Positions 1 through 8,917 of a stretch of DNA of 64,000 bases are shown here, piece after piece. The notes under the pieces were generated by a model, which was not told where the DNA came from, searched no databases, and was given only the letters and a program-made list of their open reading frames with translations. Location: NCBI GenBank assembly GCA_947501555.1, contig CANMWG010000001.1, positions 868,001 through 932,000 of the forward strand. The letters run 5' to 3'. The translations under genes were made by a program, and so were the position numbers. Each line of letters opens with the position of its first letter. Position 1 is the first letter of the stretch. This stretch comes from an uncultured Paracoccaceae bacterium (GTDB lineage Bacteria; Pseudomonadota; Alphaproteobacteria; Rhodobacterales; Rhodobacteraceae).

Positions 1-3000
1 GCCAAGCATGAAATCAAGCTGATCTGTCACCAGCGCCATGATCTCATTGACCCGGTCTTCATTGTCGCCTTCTTCGGCCAACCGCTTGGCCTCAACCGCC
101 GCCATCAATGAGAAGTTGCCTGCATGCCGGTTCGATCCCCATTGGGTGAACCAGGCCAAACCGTCATTGGTGTCGGTCCCTTCGATTTTGGCGATGTCGT
201 CTAGCCAATAATCGATGTGCTGGTTCAATGCGGTGACATAAAGATCATCGCCGGTTTCTTCGGCCAGAATTTGGGTGACAGCATTGCGTTTGTTATCCCA
301 GCTGACAGCACCAACTTCCCATGGGTATTCCCAATACTCTTCGGCCTTATCCAAATAACTGCTGTCGCCGGTGGCTTTGTAAAGCCAGGCCGCACTCCAG
401 GATAGTTCGTCGTTATAGTCGCTTCCGTAGGATTCATAGAACGGCGATGCCTCGGGCACAGAGTCGTTGTAAGTCCCCTGATAGGTTTCGGAGAATTCAA
501 ACAGCTTCTCAGCCTTAGCCAACAGCGTATCAGCATACTCTGTATCGCCCTGTTCACGGAAAAATATCGCGGATGCGGCAAGGGCCGCAGCCGTCTCACC
601 TGTGACTTCCGTGCCCGGGTTCTCCGCGTCAACGGAATAGACCGGCCGATCCATATCCAGATCTTCGGCTGAGCCCCAATAGCTGTGATCCGCCTCGCCG
701 TTTCCAATCTGCGCATGGAACACGTCATCGGCAACCGATGCGGTGCCTTTGTCGTCATATGCCTGCAGGAAGTAATCGGTGACATGGCGCAGATGGGCGT
801 CCAGATCGTCATAAGCATCCGTGGCTTTGTAGCCCTCTTCAAACTCGATCCCGCCCCAAGCCAGCATGGTTGCACTGAAGGCCATGGGCAGGCCGAATTT
901 CACATGGTCACCCGCGTCGAACCAGCCGCCGGACAGGTCGCGGCCCACTTCTGCCCCGTCATCCAGAACGGAATCGCCGCGCCATGAAATCGGGTGGTCA
1001 TCATCCAATTCGCCCGCGTATTGGGCGTAGTAGAACTGCATCGATTTGTTCAGGACGGTGCTATAGTCGTCGGCAGTAAAGGGCGAGTCGCCAAAGCTGT
1101 TGGTGTTATCGGTTCCGCCATCGGAGGCGCCGTCATCATCGCCGTCGCCTGTGTCACCATCATCATCACCACCGTCCATGTCGCCGCCATCATCAGGCTG
1201 ATCGACTGTGCCGTCACCTGAGCCGCCATCCTCAGCCAGATAGGAAATCGCCAGATCAGCAAGCGATGTCGGTGTCACACCATCCGCCACAAAGCCGAAA
1301 TCATAGGTTTCACCGGGGGCAATTTCCATCCCGTAGCCGGTTGCATCAATGGTCACGACATTGCCATCAACAGACAGCTCGGCCCCCCAAAGGTTCCGGA
1401 TCGTGAAATCATCGGCAACAAAGGAAATCGACCAATCCTCAATGGGTTGATCACCGGTGTTGGTGACCATCAGACCAGCCTTGAACCCACCGTTCCAATC
1501 GCCCTCGACCGCAAAGGCCACCGCGGCACCGTCCGGGTCGCTGGCCCCTGCATCGGGCATATCGGCGCCGTCATCGGTGTCGGTGCCACCATCGCCATCG
1601 CCCTGATCCGTTTCATTGCCTGCGGGTGTTTCGACCTCAGGTGCAGTCTGCACTTCAAAGGCAGTGGTTTGGGTTGTAAGCAAAGTGCCCGTCGCGCCCG
1701 CCCCCGAAAAGACCTCAATCTTCAGTTCATGCGTGCCGTCGGGCAGCGTCATGCCGCCACTAAAATCACCGGCGGCATCCCCAAACAAGGCGTAGGGAAA
1801 GAAACTTTCGACCCGCTCAACATCGCCGAAGGTAAAGCGCACGCTGCCGATTTCGCTGGCCGATGCCGAATCGGCCCCGGCCACGGCCAAGGTCACATTC
1901 AAACCATCCGTCAGCCCCTCTGGCAGGGTTTCCCCATCGGTCAGCTCGGCAAGAACGGTATCGGTGTCCACATCGATCAACTGAACGATCAGATCAATGC
2001 TTGGGGCAGGATCCGGGTCAACAGTATCGGTGTCGTCGGGCGTATCGGTATCGTCCGGTGTGTCGGTGTCATCAGGTGTGTCCATATCGTCATCATCGGA
2101 CATATCCGTGTCATACGGCGTGTCAGGGTCAACCGGATCAACCGGTGTGTCGGGATCAGCCGCATCATCCTCGGCATTTGTCCCAACATAGGTCAAGCTA
2201 TCGGGATCACCGATCCCCTTGATCTTGATGCGCGCGGTCTCGCCAGCGTCTAGATCCGCGTTATAGCTGGCGCCACGCACCGTGTAGAGATCGCCATCTT
2301 GCGACACGATTTCGGCGTTCCATATGTTTTCAATCTCACCGTCAAACCGGAATTGAACGGTCCAATCGTCAACTGCGTCATCGGGGGTAAATGCGATGAC
2401 AGCCGTAAAACCGGCGTTCCACACGCTTTCAAGCTGAACGACACCGGCGCCATCAGTAGGACTAACAGGATCGACTGGATCAACAGGGTCTACTGGATCA
2501 ACGGGGTCTACAGGATCGACTGGATCCACCGGATCAACGGGGTCAACTGGATCAACTGGATCAACAATCACCTCATCACCATCGACAAACTCGATCAGCG
2601 AGCCGTGTCCATAGGCTTTGATGCGAATATTCGCGGTCTCGCCTGCATCAAGCTCCGGCTTTGTGGTCCCGCGCAGGGTATAGACACCATCGACGTAGCT
2701 GACGATTTCAGCGTTCCAGATATCCTGGATCGGGCCGGGTGTGCGAACCTGCACGGTCCAGTCAGACACATCTTCTGAAGGGGTAAAATACAAAGTTGCG
2801 GTGTGACCATCGCCCCATTGGCTGTCGTGATAGACGTGGGCAGTCCCGTCTTCGAGCGCAAAATCCGTTGTCGCAGGCTGAAACTCCTGAATACCTTTGA
2901 CAACACCGTCACCAATTTCGCGGTCATCGGGGTTTTCACTCACATCGCGAATGTCAGAGGCAGACAGGCCCACATCCTCGGGATTTGTGCTGATGATGAT

Positions 3001-3756
3001 ATCATCGAAATAGGCTTCGGTATCCTCGGGTGGCAGCCAATCTGTGCTGCCGCCGCCGTAAAAGGTGCTGAGATAGAAAACATCCGTTAGCTGCCCATTG
3101 TCGGACAGGCGCACGCCGTCGATATCGACAACCTGTTCGTTATTATACCAAACATCGATCTCACCATTGGCCTCGCCCGCGTCATTGACCTTGACGCGCT
3201 GGGTGATCTGTTGCCACGTCCCCGTTTCAAAGAAGACATAGTCGCCGTTGTCATACTGGAACTTGACGCTGTCGCCAAAAGTGCCCGCCTTATCCATGTG
3301 ATACAGATAAAGCTCGGCCTGACCGTCATAGCGCCACATGTAACGGGCGGAATAGCCGTTGTCGCCGATGACATCATCACCACCCGTGGGCACCTCGTCC
3401 GCCCCCAGACCGGGCAGCTTGCCCCCGCTTTTCTCCGTTCCATTGAATGAGAAATCATCGGGGAAAAATACCCAATAGGACGAATAATACTCCTGCTCCT
3501 CAGGCAATTCCCACTTTGAAGACGCCGAAACGCGCTCTTCGCTGCTGTAGGTGACCTTCAGAGATTGATCGCCCGAATAGGACTGCTCGGTTGAAATCTC
3601 TGTGACCTCTTCAGTATTTGAGGCACCACTTTGATACACCCAATCGATATTTTGCTTGTCGCGGTCATAGCTTTCGCCGGCCGTGTGATTTTCAAAGCCA
3701 CGTTCGATGGCCCCTGTTGTGGTCACGCCGGCGGTGCTGGTGTAATCTTGGGTCAT
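1..3756 (-). CDS. Multidomain PL14-like / CBM2 / GH9 carbohydrate-active protein (3' end outside window)
   Basis: The frame is open for 1252 codons from an ATG at 3756 to base 1, so the C-terminus lies outside. An AAAGGA ribosome site sits five bases upstream of the ATG. Order seen: a beta-jelly-roll domain resembling polysaccharide lyase family 14 (about residues 10-260, with SARYMWR and LYLYHMD); a CBM2-like domain (about 290-387); a Val-Asp-Pro repeat linker (about 394-431); a second CBM2-like domain (437-512); an Asp/Thr/Pro linker; an accessory module with FPYALFGD (585-700); a third CBM2 (740-840); and a glycoside hydrolase family 9 domain from about 885. The GH9 signature GGWFDAGDHVKFG is at about residues 943-955 and carries the paired catalytic Asp residues. 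No signal peptide is visible, so export may use a C-terminal (type I) signal that cannot be seen here. Likely an extracellular beta-glucanase or cellulase. Lyase activity of the N-terminal domain is unproven. Confidence 0.88.
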   Translation of the reverse strand, partial: MTQDYTSTAGVTTTGAIERGFENHTAGESYDRDKQNIDWVYQSGASNTEEVTEISTEQSYSGDQSLKVTYSSEERVSASSKWELPEEQEYYSSYWVFFPDDFSFNGTEKSGGKLPGLGADEVPTGGDDVIGDNGYSARYMWRYDGQAELYLYHMDKAGTFGDSVKFQYDNGDYVFFETGTWQQITQRVKVNDAGEANGEIDVWYNNEQVVDIDGVRLSDNGQLTDVFYLSTFYGGGSTDWLPPEDTEAYFDDIIISTNPEDVGLSASDIRDVSENPDDREIGDGVVKGIQEFQPATTDFALEDGTAHVYHDSQWGDGHTATLYFTPSEDVSDWTVQVRTPGPIQDIWNAEIVSYVDGVYTLRGTTKPELDAGETANIRIKAYGHGSLIEFVDGDEVIVDPVDPVDPVDPVDPVDPVDPVDPVDPVDPVDPVSPTDGAGVVQLESVWNAGFTAVIAFTPDDAVDDWTVQFRFDGEIENIWNAEIVSQDGDLYTVRGASYNADLDAGETARIKIKGIGDPDSLTYVGTNAEDDAADPDTPVDPVDPDTPYDTDMSDDDDMDTPDDTDTPDDTDTPDDTDTVDPDPAPSIDLIVQLIDVDTDTVLAELTDGETLPEGLTDGLNVTLAVAGADSASASEIGSVRFTFGDVERVESFFPYALFGDAAGDFSGGMTLPDGTHELKIEVFSGAGATGTLLTTQTTAFEVQTAPEVETPAGNETDQGDGDGGTDTDDGADMPDAGASDPDGAAVAFAVEGDWNGGFKAGLMVTNTGDQPIEDWSISFVADDFTIRNLWGAELSVDGNVVTIDATGYGMEIAPGETYDFGFVADGVTPTSLADLAISYLAEDGGSGDGTVDQPDDGGDMDGGDDDGDTGDGDDDGASDGGTDNTNSFGDSPFTADDYSTVLNKSMQFYYAQYAGELDDDHPISWRGDSVLDDGAEVGRDLSGGWFDAGDHVKFGLPMAFSATMLAWGGIEFEEGYKATDAYDDLDAHLRHVTDYFLQAYDDKGTASVADDVFHAQIGNGEADHSYWGSAEDLDMDRPVYSVDAENPGTEVTGETAAALAASAIFFREQGDTEYADTLLAKAEKLFEFSETYQGTYNDSVPEASPFYESYGSDYNDELSWSAAWLYKATGDSSYLDKAEEYWEYPWEVGAVSWDNKRNAVTQILAEETGDDLYVTALNQHIDYWLDDIAKIEGTDTNDGLAWFTQWGSNRHAGNFSLMAAVEAKRLAEEGDNEDRVNEIMALVTDQLDFMLG
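2461..2575 (-). repeat. Val-Asp-Pro tripeptide repeat linker
   Basis: A tandem array of a 9-base unit (ggatcaacn/ggatcnacn on the plus strand) encodes about a dozen consecutive Val-Asp-Pro triplets inside the GH9 protein, between its first and second CBM2-like domains. Copies differ at synonymous third positions, so the array is not freshly expanded. It probably forms an extended, stiff spacer. Confidence 0.85.
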
Positions 3757-3952
3757 GGCATTCCTTTGAGTGGATGTTTCAGCAGTCAACAATTCGGAAT
3801 AAGCACAGTCACTGTTTCCGATTTAGGGTGATTCATGACCGGTTACGATTTGGTTAATGCCCGCATTCTGAAATCGGCGAGTCTTTGCTTCATTCAGGTA
3901 AATCCGATTCTTCAACGGCCTAATTTTGCGGCAATTCACGCCGGCAAATGCC

Positions 3953-6900
3953 TTAAATCAAACTAAAATTCAGCGTTGTGGTCTCAAGCAACGTATCGCC
4001 CTCACCGTACGCGCTGAGTTCCAATTCATATGATCCAGGACCCAGACCCAAGCCATCTAGGAAATCACCTTCGATATCACCAAACAGCGCGTAGGGCTCG
4101 ACACTCTCTTTGCGTGTCTGCCCATCAAAGGTGAGCGTCACATAATCCACCTGATCATCCGCATCCGTAGTCGCATAAAAGGTGAAATGGTCGGTCAGGG
4201 CAGTCGCATCCACGACGTCGCCGTCAGATAGCTCCATCAGCGTTTCATTGCTGTCTGCATCGGCGATAAAGACGTCCAGAATGCTCTCTGGTTCAGGCTC
4301 TTGTTCGGCGATTGTAAAGGTAAACACCTCTTCGCCCAACAATGTGCCATTGCCGTTGGCACCGGAATAGACCTGAATGTTCAACGCATGCTCACCGGCT
4401 GCCAGCGTTTGGCCGTAAAAGTCAGTGCCATTGTTCCCGAAGGCTGCGTAGGGTGCGATGTTTTCGATCTGCGTCGCCCCGCCATCGAGGCTAAACAGCA
4501 TACTGCCCACATCACCATCCACCGTTGCCGCAAAATTCAGTCCGGCTGAGAGGTCCTCAACCGTCAGCGTGCCACCGTTTTCAACAGTGCTCAGGATCGT
4601 GTCATTGTCCGCATCAACAGCCGTCAACACCAGATCCAAAGCGGGTTCTGGTTCCGGCTCTGGCTCTGGCACGGGGTCCACCACGCTGCCGACAACATTA
4701 ACCGTCAGCGTCGCCGTATCCGTCGCACCGTCTGCATCGGCCACGGTATAGGTGATCGTCTCGGTCCGGTCATTTGTGGCCGCATTCAATGGGTTCACGC
4801 TGATCATACCGTTGACGATTGTGACCAGCGACGTATCGCCATCATAGGACACGTTTGTCAGGGTCAGGCTACTGCCATCGGGGTCACTGTCATTGGCCAG
4901 TACATCCACCAGAATCGTGGTGTTGTGTGCGGTGCTGGCTGTATCGTCTGTGGCCACAGGCGCCATATTATCAGGGCCCGGATCAACAGGCAGGGTGCTG
5001 CCCTCGGTGGGCGATTCAACCGCATCGGGGTCCTGCAGGAATGCACCGTTGTTGATAGTGATTTTGTTCAGGGCATAACCATCAGAGCGGCCCGTGATCT
5101 CAAGCCGGTATTCCTTACCAGCCTCCAGTTCAATCGTGGCGGGGAAATGCGTGGCCGCATCAAAGGTCGTTCCGAAACGCAATGTTTCATCGGTGCCGCC
5201 AAGACCGGTGAACAGCTTGGTCGGCTCTTGCACGTATTCACCCGCCGCGACGTCAAAAATGGCGACATAGGCGTCATTGCCAGTATCCGTTCGGGGGGTG
5301 CCATCCGCCTCAAACAGTTCCGAGTTGCCCATCGTGGATTTCACCCGGGCGGAATGCATGGCGATATAATACGTGCCGTCTTCATCGGTGACGAAGGTGT
5401 AAGACAGCTCCTCATCCGGATCGACAACGGTGTAATTGCTTGCGGGCGCATCCCACAGCAAAACCGTTTCGCCATCAACGGTGGTCTCACGCCAGCTGCC
5501 TTGAGGGTCGGCACTTTCGGCCTCAATAACAACCGTTCCGTTCTCACCTTGGAACGTGCCTTCGGACAGCGTTGGTTCGTCTATCGGGTCCACAACAGTA
5601 TTACCTGCACTGGCCTGCGGGAATTCTGCGGCGTCGACGTTGCGGACCAACAAGACCCAGTCTTTGTCCGCGTTCGATGGGGGGCTGCCAATGTCCGCAG
5701 CACTGCCGCCCGTCACCTGCCCTGCTTCCATCAACGCGCCACCTTCGCGGGGATTGTACCAAAGCACATCGAAGGTCTGGCCGGACTGATCACTCAGATC
5801 AAGCTGGATGTTGTCGGCTTCACCATAAGGCGCGTAGACAACGTAGTATTCGCCCTCCTGCGCCATAACGAAATCATCGGTGTCGGCAGTCAGCGCATCC
5901 GCCATGCTCATGTCCCAGAACGGGATATAGGTGTTGAAAAAGCTGGTGGCGGCCGACGTCCAAGTCCACACGGATGCATGTGCGTCAAACGTGTCATAGT
6001 TTTGGTCCAGCGAGTGGCCGGAAGAGCCCTTGAAATACCAGTTCCCGCCGGAACCACCCGCCGTCAACATGCCCCAAAACGCTTCGCGCAAGGTCACCTC
6101 ATTGGCACTGTCAGGATCGTTGGAATAGATATCAATGATGCCGTTAGCACTTGAATCCTCATCCCAGGCCAAAACCCATGGGTCACCCGCCTCGGCAGAT
6201 TTTTCGCGGAATTCGATCACTTCGTTGCGGATATTCTGCGCCGTGGTCTGGAACGACGTGCCATCAAAGGCTTCATCATCCAGCAACGGATCATAGACCT
6301 GATTAATCTGGCCGGGAAAGCTGTGAATGACAACCAGATGGTCATAACCATCGACGGATTTCAGATACTCCGCCTGCTCGGCACGCTCAGCATCAGTGTT
6401 GGTGTTCTCTTCACCAATATTCCATTGAATGCCGTTGTTGTGGCCAAAGCGGGCGACCATCTCGCGGATATAGACCAGACGCTCGACGCTCAGTGTTGAG
6501 CCATCAACATCCGTCCCGTTGTTCAACAACTGGTCGTTCTCAGTCTCTTGCAGCAGAACATTCTTATAGATGCCCATTTCGTCCATATGGTCGAAAACAA
6601 TGTCCCATTGGGCCAGTTTAGATACATCATAGGTCGAGAATTTATCCAGCTCTGCATCGGTCAGCCCAGTGTCATTCTGCGCAGTTTCTGATGCATCAAA
6701 TGTCCAGGGCGAGACATCTTGACCGTCACCGCCAGAGGTGTTGGTCAGCAAATATACCGTGTTCAGGCCCTGCTCTGCCAAATAATTCGTGGCACCGATG
6801 ATGGCCTCGCCTTTGCCACCGTCCCATGTGGGATCACCGGCATTGAAGTCGCCCACGTGTGTCGCATAATCATGGCGGCCGTTTTCGGTATTGTCGAAAT

Positions 6901-7417
6901 CGGTATTGGCCAGAAAGTTCTCAGGAATACCCGGACCACCGCGAATGAAGTAATCGCCATCACCTTGGTACTGCAGATAATGGGTGCCTTCGTCTTGCAG
7001 GATCATGCCCTTGGCACGGAAATCATCACCTGTTTTGTCAGTCTCGGCCACAGCAATCGTGCCTGTTTCGCCATCAATGAAATCAACGGCCACACCCGCG
7101 TCAGGCGCGTCTTCATAGGTTTGGGCCGCGATATCCGTGCCGGTGCGGAACGACGCCTCATATGTCCAGTTGCCCTCTGAGGGGGGATTAAAGTTCACGC
7201 GCCAAATGTTGCCCGACGTGGCATTGGTATTGGCCGCATCGCCATCAGCGGCGAAATAGCCAGGCAGCGTAATCACTTCGCCGGTATCGGTATTTGTGAA
7301 CGTGACATCCAAGCGGTAGTCGCGGAACGTCGAAGGGTCTTCGGTAAATTCTTGTGGGGCCTCAAAATCAACGGTGATTTTGTGCCATGTCATTTGCTCG
7401 CCTGATACTGTCGCCAT
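3953..7417 (-). CDS. DUF5060-containing glycoside hydrolase-like protein with Ig-like and accessory modules
   Basis: 1154 residues from the ATG at 7417, chosen because GGGAG lies eight bases upstream; an in-frame ATG at 7474 has no clear ribosome site. Order: DUF5060 beta-sandwich (about 8-100); a TIM-barrel glycosidase-like region (about 130-510) with WNIGEENTN near residue 332 and LAWDEDS near 416 as candidate acid residues; a small C-terminal barrel domain like the putative collagen-binding domain (525-600, YYVVYAPYG); a beta-sandwich carbohydrate-binding-like region (625-790); a cadherin/Ig-like repeat (815-908, VLANDSDPDG); and two tandem modules of about 105 residues with APYAAFGN and EPYALFGD. 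No Sec signal peptide is visible; the protein ends in LNFSLI. It lies 196 bases upstream of the GH9 gene on the same strand, suggesting joint use on a plant or algal polysaccharide. Substrate unknown. Confidence 0.8.
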   Translation of the reverse strand: MATVSGEQMTWHKITVDFEAPQEFTEDPSTFRDYRLDVTFTNTDTGEVITLPGYFAADGDAANTNATSGNIWRVNFNPPSEGNWTYEASFRTGTDIAAQTYEDAPDAGVAVDFIDGETGTIAVAETDKTGDDFRAKGMILQDEGTHYLQYQGDGDYFIRGGPGIPENFLANTDFDNTENGRHDYATHVGDFNAGDPTWDGGKGEAIIGATNYLAEQGLNTVYLLTNTSGGDGQDVSPWTFDASETAQNDTGLTDAELDKFSTYDVSKLAQWDIVFDHMDEMGIYKNVLLQETENDQLLNNGTDVDGSTLSVERLVYIREMVARFGHNNGIQWNIGEENTNTDAERAEQAEYLKSVDGYDHLVVIHSFPGQINQVYDPLLDDEAFDGTSFQTTAQNIRNEVIEFREKSAEAGDPWVLAWDEDSSANGIIDIYSNDPDSANEVTLREAFWGMLTAGGSGGNWYFKGSSGHSLDQNYDTFDAHASVWTWTSAATSFFNTYIPFWDMSMADALTADTDDFVMAQEGEYYVVYAPYGEADNIQLDLSDQSGQTFDVLWYNPREGGALMEAGQVTGGSAADIGSPPSNADKDWVLLVRNVDAAEFPQASAGNTVVDPIDEPTLSEGTFQGENGTVVIEAESADPQGSWRETTVDGETVLLWDAPASNYTVVDPDEELSYTFVTDEDGTYYIAMHSARVKSTMGNSELFEADGTPRTDTGNDAYVAIFDVAAGEYVQEPTKLFTGLGGTDETLRFGTTFDAATHFPATIELEAGKEYRLEITGRSDGYALNKITINNGAFLQDPDAVESPTEGSTLPVDPGPDNMAPVATDDTASTAHNTTILVDVLANDSDPDGSSLTLTNVSYDGDTSLVTIVNGMISVNPLNAATNDRTETITYTVADADGATDTATLTVNVVGSVVDPVPEPEPEPEPALDLVLTAVDADNDTILSTVENGGTLTVEDLSAGLNFAATVDGDVGSMLFSLDGGATQIENIAPYAAFGNNGTDFYGQTLAAGEHALNIQVYSGANGNGTLLGEEVFTFTIAEQEPEPESILDVFIADADSNETLMELSDGDVVDATALTDHFTFYATTDADDQVDYVTLTFDGQTRKESVEPYALFGDIEGDFLDGLGLGPGSYELELSAYGEGDTLLETTTLNFSLI

Positions 7418-7637
7418 TCGCTTCGCTCCCACACCATTCCAGTTTGTGCGGACCAAGTCCCCGTCGAGGACCATAAGATCCGTCAGTCGTTGGAACCTTG
7501 GTATGAGATTAGCTTTGGCTGTCTATCATGCCTTCAGGCCAGCCCAAGAAAGCGGCGGCATCACGCCTAATGCATACATTATGTCGGCAACTTTTAGAGT
7601 GATCTTAACATTCCTGCGCATCCGCAGGATGGCTTTG

Positions 7638-7657
7638 GCTGCATCCGAAGATGCAGC
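7638..7657 (-). terminator. Hairpin downstream of the formaldehyde dehydrogenase gene
   Basis: A perfect 8-base inverted repeat (GCTGCATC / GATGCAGC) around a 4-base loop begins 11 bases after the adh stop codon. A second weaker hairpin (tcctgc...gcagga) follows at about 7613-7630. No long T run follows on the minus strand, so it may act as an mRNA 3'-end stabiliser rather than a strong intrinsic terminator. Confidence 0.4.
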
Positions 7658-7668
7658 GCAACCAAAAG

Positions 7669-8781
7669 TTAAAATTCGACCACGGCCCGGATGGATTTGC
7701 CCGCGTGCATCAAATCGAAGCCCTCGTTGATCTGGTCCAATGTCAGCTTGTGGGTGATCATGGGATCGATCTCGATCTTGCCGTCCATATACCAATCCAC
7801 GATTTTGGGCACGTCCGTGCGGCCTTTAGCCCCCCCAAACGCAGTACCACGCCAGACGCGGCCCGTGACCAGTTGGAACGGCCGGGTGCTGATCTCGGCC
7901 CCGGCAGGGGCCACGCCGATGATGATGCTTTCACCCCAGCCTTTATGGGCGCTTTCAAGGGCTGTGCGCATAACACTGACATTGCCTGTGGCATCAAAGG
8001 TATAGTCAGCGCCACCGCCCGTCAGCGCAACCAAATGGGCCACCAGATCGCCCTCAACCTCTGACGGGTTCACAAAATCAGTCATGCCGAATTTTTGGGC
8101 CATCTCAACCTTGCCGTCATTCAGATCGACACCAACGATCTGATCTGCACCGGCCATGCGCAGGCCTTGGATGACATTCAAACCAATGCCGCCCAAACCA
8201 AACACGATGCCGCGCGATCCGATCTCGACCTTGGCCGTATTGATGACAGCGCCAATGCCGGTGGTGACACCACAGCCAATATAGCAAATCTTGTCAAAGG
8301 GCGCATCCTTACGGACCTTGGCCAGTGCGATCTCAGGGACAACAGTATGATTGGCGAAGGTTGAACAGCCCATGTAATGGTGGATTGGGGTGCCATCGAG
8401 CATCTTGAAACGGGTCGACCCATCGGGCAACAGCCCCTGCCCTTGTGTGGCCCGAACTTTTTGGCAGAGGTTCGTCTTGGGGTTCAGACAATATTCGCAT
8501 TCACGGCACTCAGGCGTGTAAAGCGGAATGACGTGATCACCAACTTCAAGGCTGGTGACCCCCTCACCCACTTCGATGACAACACCCGCGCCTTCATGGC
8601 CCAGAATAGCCGGAAAAATCCCCTCCGGATCGTCGCCAGACCGGGTGAACTCATCCGTGTGACACAGGCCCGTGGCCTTCACTTCGATCAGCACTTCCCC
8701 CGCACGTGGGCCGTCAAGCTCGACCTCCATAATTTCAAGCGGTTTGCCAGCTTCCAAGGCAACGGCGGCACGTGTTCGCAT
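7669..8781 (-). CDS. adhC: S-(hydroxymethyl)glutathione dehydrogenase / class III alcohol dehydrogenase
   Basis: 370 residues, full length for the family. The enzyme oxidises S-hydroxymethylglutathione (formaldehyde adduct) with NAD and also reduces S-nitrosoglutathione in the cytosol. Visible features are the catalytic zinc ligands in GLCHTDE (Cys about 40) and GHEG, the structural-zinc cluster [17 protein letters not shown], the third catalytic zinc Cys in [10 protein letters not shown] and the Rossmann motif GLGGIGLN. The start at 8781 is set by GAGGAA four bases upstream; a TTG twelve bases further up is inside that ribosome site and is rejected. It reads alone, with a hairpin just after the stop. 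No S-formylglutathione hydrolase gene follows it here. The symbol could equally be frmA or flhA in other naming schemes. Confidence 0.93.
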   Translation of the reverse strand: MRTRAAVALEAGKPLEIMEVELDGPRAGEVLIEVKATGLCHTDEFTRSGDDPEGIFPAILGHEGAGVVIEVGEGVTSLEVGDHVIPLYTPECRECEYCLNPKTNLCQKVRATQGQGLLPDGSTRFKMLDGTPIHHYMGCSTFANHTVVPEIALAKVRKDAPFDKICYIGCGVTTGIGAVINTAKVEIGSRGIVFGLGGIGLNVIQGLRMAGADQIVGVDLNDGKVEMAQKFGMTDFVNPSEVEGDLVAHLVALTGGGADYTFDATGNVSVMRTALESAHKGWGESIIIGVAPAGAEISTRPFQLVTGRVWRGTAFGGAKGRTDVPKIVDWYMDGKIEIDPMITHKLTLDQINEGFDLMHAGKSIRAVVEF

Positions 8782-8917
8782 TCTTTCCTCCAAGACATTT
8801 TTGGCTATTCATTGACGCTTTCTCGTCCTGACGCAAGACGTCTCGCAAAAGAACGGCATAGACGGCAGAAGCACTGGGTTTTATCAATGCCGCAGCCAGC
8901 GTCAGGCACCACTCACG

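Noticed and set aside
1447-2253. A 268-codon plus-strand open frame with repetitive Val/Ile/Arg stretches
   Set aside because: Antisense to the GH9 protein; the repeats mirror the Asp/Thr/Pro linker of the real gene.
4925-6154. A 409-codon plus-strand open frame
   Set aside because: It lies entirely antisense to the DUF5060 protein; its translation has no family pattern and its openness follows from codon bias of the real gene.
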